A DNA stretch of 37,408 nucleotides from Chloroflexota bacterium (GTDB taxonomy: Bacteria; Chloroflexota; Dormibacteria; CF-121), in NCBI GenBank assembly GCA_005880615.1, contig VBID01000127.1, forward strand, positions 1 to 37,408, written 5' to 3'. Position 1 is the first letter of the stretch. The number at the start of each line of letters is the position of its first letter. Below are positions 15,861-24,176 of this stretch, piece by piece. Made by a program: the position numbers and the translations under genes. The notes beneath the pieces were generated by a model. That model saw only the letters and a list, made by a program, of their open reading frames with translations, was not told the origin of the DNA and did not search any database.

Positions 15861-17672
15861 TCAGCCGTCGACCCACCAGTCCTGCACATTCCAGAGCGTG
15901 GTGTTGGGACCCGGGTTGACCAGCAGGTTGTGCAGATGGGGCCAGGCCAGCACGGTCAGCACCCGCTCGTAGAGCGGGAGCTCGGCGCCGTGCGTCGCAT
16001 AGGCGCGCACGAATGCCGCATAGGCCCGGGTCCGGTCGGCCTCCAGCACGGATGCCCGGCCGGCATCGAGGAAGTGGTCGATCTGAGGATCCTGGAGCCG
16101 CCCGAAGTTCGACCCTTTGCCCTCGTTCTGGTCGTTGGGGATGGCGCTGGAGTGTTCGATGGGGTACACCCCATCCGGGTCGGGGCCGATGCTCCAGGTC
16201 CACAGCCCGGCCTCGAACTGGCCCCGAGCCAGCTTCCCCTGCTCCGCATAGCCGCTGAACAGGTCCACCGGTCGGGCGTCGCGGGCCGTCACCTCCACCC
16301 CCACCGCCCGCCAGTCGGCGATCAGGCGCTCCTGGACCGCCAGGCGAAGCGGGTTATCCAGCGTGGTGGAGATCGAAAAACTCAGCCGTCTTTGGCCTTT
16401 AGCTCGGATCCCGTCCGAGCCCCGCAGCCAACCGTCGCCGTCCAGCAGCTGGTTGGCCCGTTGCGGATCGTACGCTGGCCCCCGCCCCGTGCCGTGGAAG
16501 TCGCCCAGGGCGCTGGGAATTGGCGAATCGGCCAGGCGGGCCCGGCCGGCAAGCAGCTCCTGGTTGATGCCCCGCCGGTCAACAGCCAGACCGAGCGCCT
16601 GCAGCACCACCGGATCGCCGGCCCAGGGCGGCGATTGGCCGGTGAGGGGATTGGGGTCCGCCTGGTTGAATGTGACCTGCTCGTAAGCCAGGGCCGACCG
16701 CAGGTGGGGCAGCGCACCCTTGAGGGTGCCGAGTCCCTTGAGGGCGGTTTCGGGAACCTCCAGCGCCAGGTCGACCTGGCCGGCGGCGGCCGCCTCGATC
16801 AGCTGGCCCGACTCCGGGTACATCTTATAGATGATGCGGTCCAGGTGCGGCCGCTGCCCATCGCGCCCGGCCGACCAGGCCTCGTTGCGCACCAGGGTGA
16901 TGTGCTCGTCCGGTACCAGCTCCGAGATCTTGTAGGGACCGGACACCACGTCGGGCCGGTTCCAAAAGACGTCAGCGGCCAGCCGGTCCAACCCGATGTC
17001 CTGCAGCCGGTGGTGCGGCAGAACCGCCGAGAAGAGGCCCAGGTACTCGGGATAGATCCGGTCGTAGTGCAGGGTGAAGGTTGTCGGATCTCGCACGTCT
17101 ATCCAGGAAATCAGGATGTAGCCGTCGGTGGAGAGCACGCCCGCCGTGCTCGGGTCGACGATCACCTTCCAGGTGTAGGCGACGTCCTGGGCGGTGATCG
17201 GCTGGCCATCGGACCATCTGAGCCCGGGGCGCAGATGATAGGTCACCTCCATGGTGGCGGCCGCGCGGTCCCAGGTAACCCCATGGTTTTCCAGGGTGGG
17301 CACCTCGGTGGCCAGGTCCGGCTGCCACCGAAGGTTGGCGTCGAGCCGGGTCAGCCCGGCATACAGGGCGGCGTCCACCTGGGCGGCCGCCAGCTCGTCG
17401 TTGAAGAGGGGGGCGAAGTTGCTCGGCGATTCCCAGTCACCAACCGTCACGGTCCCGCCGTCGTGCCGGGCCACCTCCGGCCGGTACTCGCCGGCCGCCG
17501 CCGATGGCGCCGGGCGGGGGACGATGGGCGGCACCGATGTCTGGCTGCAGGCGACCAGTACGAGCGCCAGCCATGCTCCAATCGCAGCCCGGATCCGCCG
17601 ATCGGCCGAGGCGCTAGAGCTGGTCGAGGATTTTCCTCCGCTTGCGCTGGAACTCGGTGTTCGAGATGGCAC
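15861..17672 (-). CDS. Second peptide ABC transporter substrate-binding lipoprotein (SBP family 5)
   Basis: About 603 residues from the start chosen. Family features: YHLRPGLRWSDGQPITAQDV, VLQALGLAVDRRGINQ, and the tail NTTLWNVQDWW, which resembles the first binding protein's end. A lipoprotein leader is visible (RRIRAAIGAWLALVLVAC). The start is uncertain: no ATG, GTG or TTG lies in frame close to this leader. The nearest is GTG 17670-17672, which overlaps the upstream gene by 59 bases and adds a Ser-rich stretch of about 25 residues before the leader. No separate permease genes accompany it, so it may share the neighbouring OppBCDF channel. It is more divergent from the first copy than a recent duplicate would be. 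Confidence 0.85.
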   Translation of the reverse strand: MPSRTPSSSASGGKSSTSSSASADRRIRAAIGAWLALVLVACSQTSVPPIVPRPAPSAAAGEYRPEVARHDGGTVTVGDWESPSNFAPLFNDELAAAQVDAALYAGLTRLDANLRWQPDLATEVPTLENHGVTWDRAAATMEVTYHLRPGLRWSDGQPITAQDVAYTWKVIVDPSTAGVLSTDGYILISWIDVRDPTTFTLHYDRIYPEYLGLFSAVLPHHRLQDIGLDRLAADVFWNRPDVVSGPYKISELVPDEHITLVRNEAWSAGRDGQRPHLDRIIYKMYPESGQLIEAAAAGQVDLALEVPETALKGLGTLKGALPHLRSALAYEQVTFNQADPNPLTGQSPPWAGDPVVLQALGLAVDRRGINQELLAGRARLADSPIPSALGDFHGTGRGPAYDPQRANQLLDGDGWLRGSDGIRAKGQRRLSFSISTTLDNPLRLAVQERLIADWRAVGVEVTARDARPVDLFSGYAEQGKLARGQFEAGLWTWSIGPDPDGVYPIEHSSAIPNDQNEGKGSNFGRLQDPQIDHFLDAGRASVLEADRTRAYAAFVRAYATHGAELPLYERVLTVLAWPHLHNLLVNPGPNTTLWNVQDWWVDG

Positions 17673-18195
17673 CCTTCTCTTTGAGCCGGGAGAGCTGCTT
17701 GATGTCGGAAAGCAGGTCGACGAGGGGAGAGTCCAGACGCTTTCCGACATAGACATCGGCGGTGCCCCCGAACTCAGGCGGGCGCGAGTCCCAGGTCTTT
17801 AAGTAGAAGAGCGCCTTCAGCGAGGCATGGGGGATGCCCAGAGTCTCGATCCGGTCGCGCTCAAACGTTAGCAGTCGCAGCTGGACGCCATACCGCCCGT
17901 GCTTGAGCTCGCCGTCCAGGTAGCCCTTGAGCACCTCACCGTCCTGGAACCGGATCGCGACCATGCGCTGGACGCTGTCCAGCTCGGCGGCCGTGGGCGC
18001 CTCCGAGATGAAGGTGAGACGCTTCACTGATGACAGGGGAATCACCGCCAGCTCATTGTTGCTGGCGCCCTCCGGCATGGACAAGACAAAGTGAGGCTCA
18101 TCCAAGCTGATGTGCGCTGACGTACCTTCCAGGAACTCATCGTCCAGGAACCGCACCACGACCAGCGGGGCGACCGGAGTCCCTTGGCGGCCCAT
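17614..18195 (-). CDS. DUF6982-like protein with C-terminal SHOCT-type helix hairpin
   Basis: 193 residues. The N-terminal part has two similar beta-rich segments, VVVRFLDDEFLEGTSAHI (about 12-29) and MVAIRFQDGEVLKGYLDGEL (about 82-101). These are the V-x-R-F-x-D-G/D-x-L-K/E-G pattern of DUF6982-like domains. The last 25 residues (LSRLKEKGAISNTEFQRKR) are a SHOCT-like short helical hairpin, a module often linked to oligomerisation or membrane-stress proteins. No membrane segment and no catalytic motif. ATG 18193-18195 has GGAGA just upstream; a TTG one codon earlier is possible. Its 3' end overlaps the second binding-protein gene. Role unknown. Confidence 0.72.
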   Translation of the reverse strand: MGRQGTPVAPLVVVRFLDDEFLEGTSAHISLDEPHFVLSMPEGASNNELAVIPLSSVKRLTFISEAPTAAELDSVQRMVAIRFQDGEVLKGYLDGELKHGRYGVQLRLLTFERDRIETLGIPHASLKALFYLKTWDSRPPEFGGTADVYVGKRLDSPLVDLLSDIKQLSRLKEKGAISNTEFQRKRRKILDQL

Positions 18196-18227
18196 CAACT
18201 CTCCAGGGTGCTCAGAAATGTCACGGC

Positions 18228-18233
18228 ATTATA
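18228..18233 (-). promoter_or_regulatory. -10 box (TATAAT) upstream of the DUF6982/SHOCT gene
   Basis: Perfect TATAAT on the minus strand, 32 nt before the ATG at 18195; the leader holds the GGAGA ribosome site. No convincing -35 element. It is divergent from the sigma-factor promoter about 100 bp away. Confidence 0.5.
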
Positions 18234-18329
18234 ACGGAGCGCCTCACGGGGGGCCTCGTCGCTCATCGCAGGGCTGTGACAATCCACACAATCTCGGCCA
18301 CAAATAGTAGCGAGATGGCGGCAACCCGA

Positions 18330-18338
18330 TGCTATAAT
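18330..18338 (+). promoter_or_regulatory. Extended -10 promoter (TGcTATAAT) of the ECF sigma gene
   Basis: TG at 18330-18331 and TATAAT at 18333-18338 form an extended -10 element, which can work without a good -35; none is visible. Transcription would begin near 18345, leaving a leader of about 65 nt before the GTG at 18410. Confidence 0.6.
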
Positions 18339-18409
18339 TCGCCCGCGACTTAGCAGGCAAGGCAGTTTACGCGGTCAGATTTTGCTGAGTCCCGGAGAAA
18401 ACGAGGCTA

Positions 18410-19276
18410 GTGACGCGAGTCGCGCGCGGGCCTTCCGACCTCGATCTGATCCGCGCCTACCTGGGGGGCGATGTGCATGCTTTTGACACCCTGTTTCGCC
18501 GTTATCACAAGGCGATCTACGGCCTGACCTTCCGGCTCCTTCGCGATCGCCAGCTGGCGGAGGACCTGACCCAGGAGACCTTCTTCCAGATCCTGCGGAC
18601 CATCCACCGTATCAACGATAGTTTCAACTTCTCGGCCTGGATCCACCGGATCGCCACCAACCTCTGCTACGACGAGCTACGCCGTCGCAAAAAGTTCCCC
18701 GAAGTACAAGAGATCGACGAGGAAGAAAGCGAGGACTCCGTCCTGCAAGTCCCCGACGCCGATACCCGCAAGAGCCCGGAGGTGGCCCTCGAGATCAGCG
18801 AGCTGCGGGACGCAGTCTGGGCCGTGGCCCGCCGGCTGCCGGAGAAGTACCGCCTGGTGCTGACCCTTCGCGAGCTGCAGGGCCTCAGCTACGCCAATAT
18901 CGCCCGCAAGATGCAGGTCTCGGAGAGTGCCGTGGAAACGCTCTTACACCGGGCGCGCCGCCGCTTCAAAGAGGAATACCTCTTTATGGAGGGGAAAGCC
19001 CTCACCGAGGACGGACGGTGCGCCACGATCAGCTACTTGCTCGACAACTTCCCGCCCGGCACGCTCCGCCGGGAACAGCGAAAGATGGTGGCTCAGCACC
19101 TCGATGCTTGCGCCACCTGTACCCAGCGGTATCCCAACCCACCCCAATTGCAGCGGTCCGGCGTGGTGGTGCCGCTGGATGGGGCGGTGGTCACCCGGCG
19201 GATCACCTCGGGCGTGCGCCATCCGCGGATCTCTTTCATGGACGGCCGCACCCAGTCGGGCTACCGAAGGCACTAG
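18410..19276 (+). CDS. ECF-type sigma-70 factor with C-terminal HC2 zinc-finger motif
   Basis: 288 residues, GTG start. Sigma region 2 spans about 11-95 (DLIRAYLGGDVHAFDTLFRRY, then LAEDLTQETFFQIL and FSAWIHRIATNLCYDELRRRK, each shown in part) and region 4 about 133-185 (LPEKYRLVLTLRELQGLSYANIA, SESAVETLLHRARRR). After region 4 comes an unusual tail. Cys204, then His230-x3-Cys234-x2-Cys237 in HLDACATC match the C-H-x3-C-x2-C spacing of zf-HC2 domains found in ZAS anti-sigma factors. No separate anti-sigma gene adjoins it, so the tail may provide self-inhibition or redox/zinc sensing (inference). An acidic linker (EIDEEESEDS) joins regions 2 and 4. Its stop shares CTAG with the convergent glycerate kinase stop. 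Confidence 0.92.
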   Translation: MTRVARGPSDLDLIRAYLGGDVHAFDTLFRRYHKAIYGLTFRLLRDRQLAEDLTQETFFQILRTIHRINDSFNFSAWIHRIATNLCYDELRRRKKFPEVQEIDEEESEDSVLQVPDADTRKSPEVALEISELRDAVWAVARRLPEKYRLVLTLRELQGLSYANIARKMQVSESAVETLLHRARRRFKEEYLFMEGKALTEDGRCATISYLLDNFPPGTLRREQRKMVAQHLDACATCTQRYPNPPQLQRSGVVVPLDGAVVTRRITSGVRHPRISFMDGRTQSGYRRH

Positions 19277-20406
19277 GCGGGCAGCTTCGCCCGGCGGCGT
19301 ATGGCGCGCTCGGTCGCATCGGTCAACAGCGGCCCGGCCTGGGCCATCGCCTCTTCGAGGGGCGTCGTCGAGCTGACGGTCGCTTCCAGCCCGTCGAAGA
19401 TGGCCAGCACCTCGGCATGGTCGGCGACGCCGCCGGCGATGGCAATCACCGGGATGCCCGCCGCCCGGGCGCGCCTGGCCACCGCGGCGGGACCCTTACC
19501 GAAGCGCGCCGTCTGGGCGTCCAGCCGGCCTTCGCCGGTGAGCACCAGGTCGGCTCCCCGGAGCCGATCATCGAGACGAATCGCATCCATCACCAGGTCG
19601 GCGCCGGGTCGGAGCTCCGCGCCGGTGAACGCCACCAGGCCCGCCCCCAGCCCGCCGGCGGCCCCGGCTCCCGGAAGCGTCTCCACCTCCCGCCCCAGGT
19701 CCCGGCGGATGACAGCCGCCAGCCTTCGCAGGGCGGCGTCCAGCTCGGCCACCACCTGCGGGGTGGCGCCCTTCTGGGGCCCGTAAACGGCGCTGGCGCC
19801 GTGGCGACCGGTCAGCGGGTTGGTCACGTCGCTCGCCACCTGCACGCTGGCGGCCGACCAGTCGCCGTGCACGCCGCCCACATGGATGCGGTCGAGGGAG
19901 GCCAGCGCTGCGCCTCCCGGCCCCAGCTCCAGGCCGCGTGCGTCGAGTAGGTGATACCCCAGCGCCTGGGCCATCCCGGCTCCGCCGTCGTTGGTGGCGC
20001 TGCCGCCTATGCCCACGATGAAGCGGCGAGCGCCCTGATCGTAGGCATGCTGAAGGAGCTCCCCCACGCCGTAGGTGGTGGTAATCCGCGGATCCCGGCG
20101 ATCAGGTGGGAGGAGCGCCAACCCCGATGCCCGGGCCATCTCGATCACGGCCACGGCACCCCCCTCGAGCAGGCCGTAGCTCGCCTGGACCGGCTGATCT
20201 AGGGGTCCTCGCACCAAGAGGCTGCGCCGCTCCCCGCCGGTGGCGGCCACCAGGGCCTCCACGGTGCCGTCACCCCCATCGGCGATCGGCACGAACACCA
20301 GGTCCGCTTCCGGCAGTACGCGCCGGATGCCCTCGGCCATGGCCTGGGCGGCTTCTACGGCGGTCAGGGTGCCCTTGAAGGCGTTGGGCGCCAGCACTAT
20401 GCGCAT
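19273..20406 (-). CDS. Glycerate kinase (GlxK/GarK type)
   Basis: 377 residues, ATG 20404-20406. Phosphorylates glycerate to 2-phosphoglycerate (the usual product of this family), feeding glyoxylate or sugar-acid breakdown into glycolysis. Typical family stretches: N-terminal IVLAPNAFKGTLTAVEAA, ADGGDGTVEAL at about 43-53, IGGSATNDGGAGMAQALG, QKGATPQ and TGEGRLDAQT. Length matches the family (about 375-385). The long in-frame upstream extension is arginine/proline-rich read-through and is not counted. Gene end overlaps the sigma factor by 4 bases; ilvE-like gene lies 182 bases upstream on the same strand. Confidence 0.94.
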   Translation of the reverse strand: MRIVLAPNAFKGTLTAVEAAQAMAEGIRRVLPEADLVFVPIADGGDGTVEALVAATGGERRSLLVRGPLDQPVQASYGLLEGGAVAVIEMARASGLALLPPDRRDPRITTTYGVGELLQHAYDQGARRFIVGIGGSATNDGGAGMAQALGYHLLDARGLELGPGGAALASLDRIHVGGVHGDWSAASVQVASDVTNPLTGRHGASAVYGPQKGATPQVVAELDAALRRLAAVIRRDLGREVETLPGAGAAGGLGAGLVAFTGAELRPGADLVMDAIRLDDRLRGADLVLTGEGRLDAQTARFGKGPAAVARRARAAGIPVIAIAGGVADHAEVLAIFDGLEATVSSTTPLEEAMAQAGPLLTDATERAIRRRAKLPA

Positions 20407-20549
20407 CGGTGGGTACCCAGCGTAGCTGGGGCGGCGCCGGATGGCGCCGAGGGGGAGCGGCGGGCAGGGGTTGCGATCCACGCACCCCCGGTGCGGGCCG
20501 TCAAGAGAAATAGCCGGGGCGGCTTTTGATGGCCCGCAGCAACCGCCAG

Positions 20550-20568
20550 CTGGGGGAGAATCCCCCAG
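20550..20568 (-). terminator. Hairpin between the aminotransferase and glycerate kinase genes
   Basis: Perfect 8-base arms CTGGGGGA (20550-20557) and TCCCCCAG (20561-20568) around a 3-nt loop, starting 20 bases after the aminotransferase stop on the minus strand. No T run follows on that strand, so it may be a weak terminator. The rest of the 182-base gap holds two more short GC hairpins (20512-20524 and about 20482-20494). Confidence 0.45.
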
Positions 20569-20588
20569 TCTGTTTCTAGGCCGGAAGG

Positions 20589-21560
20589 TTAATAAACGGG
20601 CGTCAGCCAGTCGGCGTACTTGGGATTGCGGCCGCGCACGATGTCGAAGTAGAGGGCTTGCAAACGCGCGGCGATGGGTCCGACCTGGCCGCTGCCGATG
20701 GCCCGGTGATCGACCTCGATGACCGGCGCGATCTGGGCTCCCGTGCCGCAAAGGAACACCTCATCGGCGACATACAGCTCTGAGCGGTCGATACTGCGCT
20801 CGACCACCTCGACGCCCAGCTCGGTGCGCAGCAGCTCGATGACGTTCTCCCGGGTGATTCCCTCCAGGATGTTGTCCTGCGCTGGGGGCGTGAACACCCG
20901 ATTAGCGCGGACGATGAACAGATTCTCGGCGCTGCCCTCGCAGACGTGTCCGTCCTGGCTCAGCATGATGGCCTCGTCGAAGCCGTTTTCCATGGCCTCG
21001 GTCTTGGCCAGTGCCGAGTTCACATAGATCCCGGTGATCTTGGCCCGGGCCGGGGCCACGTTGTCATCGATGCGGCGCCAGCTCGAAACCATGCACCGGA
21101 TGCCGCGTTCTATGTCCACGTAGCTGCCAAACGGGGTGACGTAAATGGCGAAGGAGTCGTTGAGGTTGTGAAGCCGAACACCGATCTCTTCGGAGCTCTT
21201 GAAGGCGATCGGCCGAATGTACGAATCCTGTCGAAAACCGTTCTTACGGACCAGCTCCACGGTGATCGCGCAGAGCTCGTCCACCGAAAGCGGGATCTTG
21301 AGCATCAACACCCGGGCCGAGCGGTGCATGCGCTCGTAGTGTTCGCGTGGCTTGAGGATGAACAGCTGCTCGTGCTCGGCGTTCCAGTAGGCCCGCAGGC
21401 CTTCGAAGACGCCGGTGCCATAGTGCAGGGCGTGGGTCATAAGACCCAGGCGGGCGTCGCCGTACCGTTTGAACTCCCCATCGAAGTAGACCCAGTACTG
21501 GGCCTGCTCCCGCCGCCGACCCTCGCCGGCTTTCGCCACGCCTTCTGCCTTGACCGCCAT
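20589..21560 (-). CDS. ilvE: Branched-chain amino acid aminotransferase
   Basis: 323 residues from ATG 21558-21560. Transfers amino groups between glutamate and the 2-oxo acids of leucine, isoleucine and valine, using PLP. Class IV fold: HALHYGTGVFEGLRAY near 44-58, PLP-binding Lys174 in ARAKITGIYVNS, CEGSAENLFIV at 207-217 and EGITRENVIELL. The start is chosen because GGAGGT sits 4 nt before it. A TATAAT box, however, lies 9 nt before another in-frame ATG at 21617, which would give a leaderless 342-residue form. Both forms carry an N-terminal extension (about 18 or 37 residues) before the conserved YWVYFDGEF. Confidence 0.94.
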   Translation of the reverse strand: MAVKAEGVAKAGEGRRREQAQYWVYFDGEFKRYGDARLGLMTHALHYGTGVFEGLRAYWNAEHEQLFILKPREHYERMHRSARVLMLKIPLSVDELCAITVELVRKNGFRQDSYIRPIAFKSSEEIGVRLHNLNDSFAIYVTPFGSYVDIERGIRCMVSSWRRIDDNVAPARAKITGIYVNSALAKTEAMENGFDEAIMLSQDGHVCEGSAENLFIVRANRVFTPPAQDNILEGITRENVIELLRTELGVEVVERSIDRSELYVADEVFLCGTGAQIAPVIEVDHRAIGSGQVGPIAARLQALYFDIVRGRNPKYADWLTPVY

Positions 21561-21626
21561 CCGGACCTCCTGCACGTGCTGCGCCGCGCTGGGGTGCATG
21601 TCGCGGGCGCGCTTCATCTACAGCCG

Positions 21627-21632
21627 ATTATA
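21627..21632 (-). promoter_or_regulatory. -10 box (TATAAT) of the aminotransferase gene
   Basis: Perfect TATAAT on the minus strand, 9 nt before an in-frame ATG at 21617 and 66 nt before the ATG with a ribosome site at 21560. A weak TTGCGC lies 19 nt upstream. Confidence 0.55.
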
Positions 21633-21739
21633 TGCTCGCCCGGACGAGCCAGCGCAACGATCCGGACTACCGGGATCGTGGCATTTCTGAATTCAAAAAG
21701 GGCTGTGCTAAGCTGTGGGTCGCCGTGGCTCCACTACGG

Positions 21740-23023
21740 ATGAACTCGACCGTGGTGCGGTGGCTCACGCCCGGGCTCCACATCAAGCGCTGGCTCCTCC
21801 TTCTGCTCGCCGGGATGGTGCTGGTCAGCCTGGGTATTGGCTATGCGTTGCGCAACTTCTACGAGGTCGCCACCCTTCCTCGAATCTTCCATTACCTGAC
21901 CCTCCAGTTTCTGCCGCGCTACGTGCGGGCGGTCCTCTTCGGACTCGTGGGCGTGTCGATCATCGGCTACGCGCTGTACAAGCTAGCCCAGTCCATGCTG
22001 GGCCCATTCTTGCTCGACCGGAACCGCGGGCTGGCCGAGATCCTGTACAACTACCGGACGCTGCAGCGGGGACCGCGGATCGTGGCCATGGGCGGCGGGA
22101 CCGGCCTCTCCACCCTGCTCCGCGGGCTGAAGAAGTACAGCGGCAACCTGACCGCCATCGTGACCGTCGCCGACGACGGGGGCAGCTCGGGCCGGCTGCG
22201 GGCCGAGTACCGGATCCTGCCACCGGGCGACTTCCGGCAGTGCATCACGGCACTGGCCGACGTCGAACCCCTGATGAACACCCTCTTCCAGCATCGCTTC
22301 AAGGAGGGGAGCCTCAACGGCCACTCCTTCGGCAACCTTTTCATCATGGCCATGGCCGAGATCACCGGCGACTTCGAGCACGCCATCCGCGAGTCGGGGC
22401 GCGTCCTCGCCGTCCGGGGCCAGATCGTGCCGTCCACACTGCATGACGTGACCCTGATCGCCGAGATGGCCGACGGCGAGACCCGGGTCGGGGAGTCGAA
22501 CATCCCGCACCCCGGACCGAACGGTAACGGCCAAGCGACCATCAAGCGGGTCTTCCTGGAACCGGAACCAACCGTGAACCCGGAGGCCGAGGAGGCCATC
22601 CTCAACGCCGAGATGATCATCATCGGGCCGGGCAGCCTGTACACCAGCATCCTGCCCAACCTGGTAGTCGACGGGATGGCCGAGGCGCTCAAGGCGTCGC
22701 CGGCGGTCAAGGTCTTCATCTGCAACGTGGCCACGCAGCCAGGCGAGACCGAACACTTCCGGGTGTCAGACCACCTGGAGGCCATCGAGGATCACCTGGG
22801 GACGAACATCTTTGACTTCGCCCTGGTCAACAGCAATCAGAGTTTCCCGCTTCCCATGTCGGCGCAGGACGCCGGCATCCAGCGCGTCGTCTATGACCCG
22901 GCGACGGCCTCCGACCGGGGCATCCGGGTGCTCCTGGCCGACGTGGTCAACCCGAGGCTGGCCACCCACCATGATCCCGAGAAGCTGGCCAAGGTGATCA
23001 TGAAAAGGATCTGGAAGGGATAG
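21740..23023 (+). CDS. YvcK/CofD-like gluconeogenesis factor with N-terminal membrane anchor
   Basis: 427 residues from ATG 21740; GTG 21725 is an alternative. Two membrane helices (about 17-37 and 63-84) precede a CofD-fold domain. Visible: the nucleotide-binding loop AMGGGTGLSTLLRGLK at 116-131, VTVADDGGSSGRLR at 141-154, PPGDFRQCITAL at 161-172, NGHSFGNLF at 193-201, and IIIGPGSLYTSILPNL. YvcK binds UDP-sugars and is needed in B. subtilis for cell-wall upkeep and growth on gluconeogenic carbon sources. The membrane-anchored form is typical of Chloroflexota and cyanobacteria, while the Bacillus protein is soluble. No whiA/rapZ neighbours here. The 3' end overlaps the convergent PAP2 gene by 26 bases. 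Confidence 0.92.
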   Translation: MNSTVVRWLTPGLHIKRWLLLLLAGMVLVSLGIGYALRNFYEVATLPRIFHYLTLQFLPRYVRAVLFGLVGVSIIGYALYKLAQSMLGPFLLDRNRGLAEILYNYRTLQRGPRIVAMGGGTGLSTLLRGLKKYSGNLTAIVTVADDGGSSGRLRAEYRILPPGDFRQCITALADVEPLMNTLFQHRFKEGSLNGHSFGNLFIMAMAEITGDFEHAIRESGRVLAVRGQIVPSTLHDVTLIAEMADGETRVGESNIPHPGPNGNGQATIKRVFLEPEPTVNPEAEEAILNAEMIIIGPGSLYTSILPNLVVDGMAEALKASPAVKVFICNVATQPGETEHFRVSDHLEAIEDHLGTNIFDFALVNSNQSFPLPMSAQDAGIQRVVYDPATASDRGIRVLLADVVNPRLATHHDPEKLAKVIMKRIWKG

Positions 23024-23903
23024 CGTGCAGCGGGTGGTGGCGGCGCCACCACCGAGTCAGCAGCTCCTCGCCGAAGAAGGCCCCCAGCGCAAAGACGACG
23101 CCGCCAATGATGTCCACGACGTAGTGCTCGCCCAGATACACCAGGCTGAGCCACACACACATCGCGTACACGACCGTCGGCCACGCCGCTTTGCCCCACA
23201 GGCGCAGGGCGAAGAGCGCGCCCAGAAAGGGGAAAGCCGCATGCAGGGAGGGCATGGCCGCATAGAGGTTGGGCGTCAGCCAGTGATAGAGCGTGGCCGG
23301 AACCGGCACGCCCGGCAGGTCGGTGAAGCTGGGCAGCGTATGGTCAATGATCTTCACCACCCCCGGAACCGCGATCCACGGGGGCGCCACCGGCAGCAGC
23401 AGGTAAAAGAAAAACGCCGCGAACGCCATGGCGATCAGCGCTCGCGAGAAACGCAGGAATGACCCCCGATCGATGATCCAGAAGAGGTAGCCGAGCCCCA
23501 GGGGAAAGGCGAAGTGGAGGAAATAGAACATGGTGGCGGCGATGTCGTACCAGCTCACCCGGCCGGCATGGTAGAAGGCCTGTTGCAGGAGGATGGTCGG
23601 CACCTGCCCAAAGCAGACCAGACGCTCCAGCCCAGTGACGTCGTGAATCGGCATCCCAATCTTGCCGCCCAGGCCGCGCAGGTACTCGTACCCCAGAAAC
23701 AGGATGAGGAATGGGATCCAGTCGGTGAGGAAGAGGCGCGTCCGGCCCAGGACCAGGGCGGCAATCAGCATCAGCAATAGGAGTCGCTCCGGGGAGACCG
23801 ACAGGTGCAGGACGAAGACCATGAACAGGGTGACCGCCGCCAGGTAGGCGCCCGCCAGGAGGGGGAGGACATAGGCTGGGCGGCGGGCTGGCGGTGCCGG
23901 CAC
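22998..23903 (-). CDS. PAP2-family membrane phosphatase (Aur1/inositolphosphotransferase-like)
   Basis: 301 residues from GTG 23901-23903. Seven or so membrane helices. The PAP2 active-site motifs are in the Aur1-like (PAP2_3) form: AAMPSLHAAFPF with His221, and YLGEHYVVDIIGG with His260 and Asp264; the classical N-terminal KxxxxxxRP motif is not evident. Likely acts on a lipid phosphate or transfers a phospho-head group at the outer membrane leaflet; substrate unknown. The start was chosen because upstream in-frame sequence is translated intergenic repeat, and because a TTAGATAAT box lies 6 nt before the GTG. Convergent with yvcK with overlapping 3' ends. Confidence 0.85.
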   Translation of the reverse strand: MPAPPARRPAYVLPLLAGAYLAAVTLFMVFVLHLSVSPERLLLLMLIAALVLGRTRLFLTDWIPFLILFLGYEYLRGLGGKIGMPIHDVTGLERLVCFGQVPTILLQQAFYHAGRVSWYDIAATMFYFLHFAFPLGLGYLFWIIDRGSFLRFSRALIAMAFAAFFFYLLLPVAPPWIAVPGVVKIIDHTLPSFTDLPGVPVPATLYHWLTPNLYAAMPSLHAAFPFLGALFALRLWGKAAWPTVVYAMCVWLSLVYLGEHYVVDIIGGVVFALGAFFGEELLTRWWRRHHPLHAIPSRSFS

Positions 23904-23909
23904 CGGCCC

Positions 23910-23917
23910 ATTATCTA
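23910..23917 (-). promoter_or_regulatory. -10 box (TAGATAAT) of the PAP2 gene, leaderless geometry
   Basis: Minus strand GATAAT ends 6 nt before the GTG start at 23903, the same spacing as in pdxS. No room for a ribosome site in the transcript. Confidence 0.45.
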
Positions 23918-23942
23918 AGCCCGGATCCACCGATCGGACGCC

Positions 23943-24174
23943 GCAGATTGGGATGCGGGGCGTGACGAGCCGAAGGAGGCGACGAGCACGTGAAGGAGCG
24001 CATCCGTTGATGCGTGACTGAACGCGCGCAGGAGACGACGCCCGGAGCTCGGGGCCGCCGGACGGACGAAGCAGATTGGGATGCGGGGCGTGCCGAGCCG
24101 CAGGAGGCGACGAGCACGGGAGGGAGCGCATCCGGCGATGCGTGACCGAGCGCGCGCAGGAGACGACGCCCGGA
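23943..24174. repeat. Two 104-bp intergenic direct repeats, period 128
   Basis: Copies at 23943-24046 and 24071-24174 align without gaps; by eye 96 of 104 bases agree (8 differences, mostly transitions or G/T changes). They begin GCAGATTGGGATGCGGGGCG and end AGGAGACGACGCCCGGA. All reading frames can be open across them, but the mutation pattern is spread over all codon positions, so I see no sign of coding. They fill most of the only long gene-free stretch (23904-24367) between PAP2 and the two-component genes. Confidence 0.88.
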
Positions 24175-24176
24175 TC

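Noticed and set aside
15930-17684. Long open frame (584 codons) on the plus strand opposite the second binding protein
   Set aside because: The translation is low-complexity Gly/Arg/Val/Pro with no domain pattern, whereas the minus strand encodes a clear family-5 binding protein; it is a GC-driven antisense shadow. The same holds for other long antisense frames in the window.
20482-20524. Riboswitch or small RNA in the glycerate kinase leader
   Set aside because: Only short 5-bp GC hairpins are present, as expected by chance at this GC content, with no recognisable riboswitch core.
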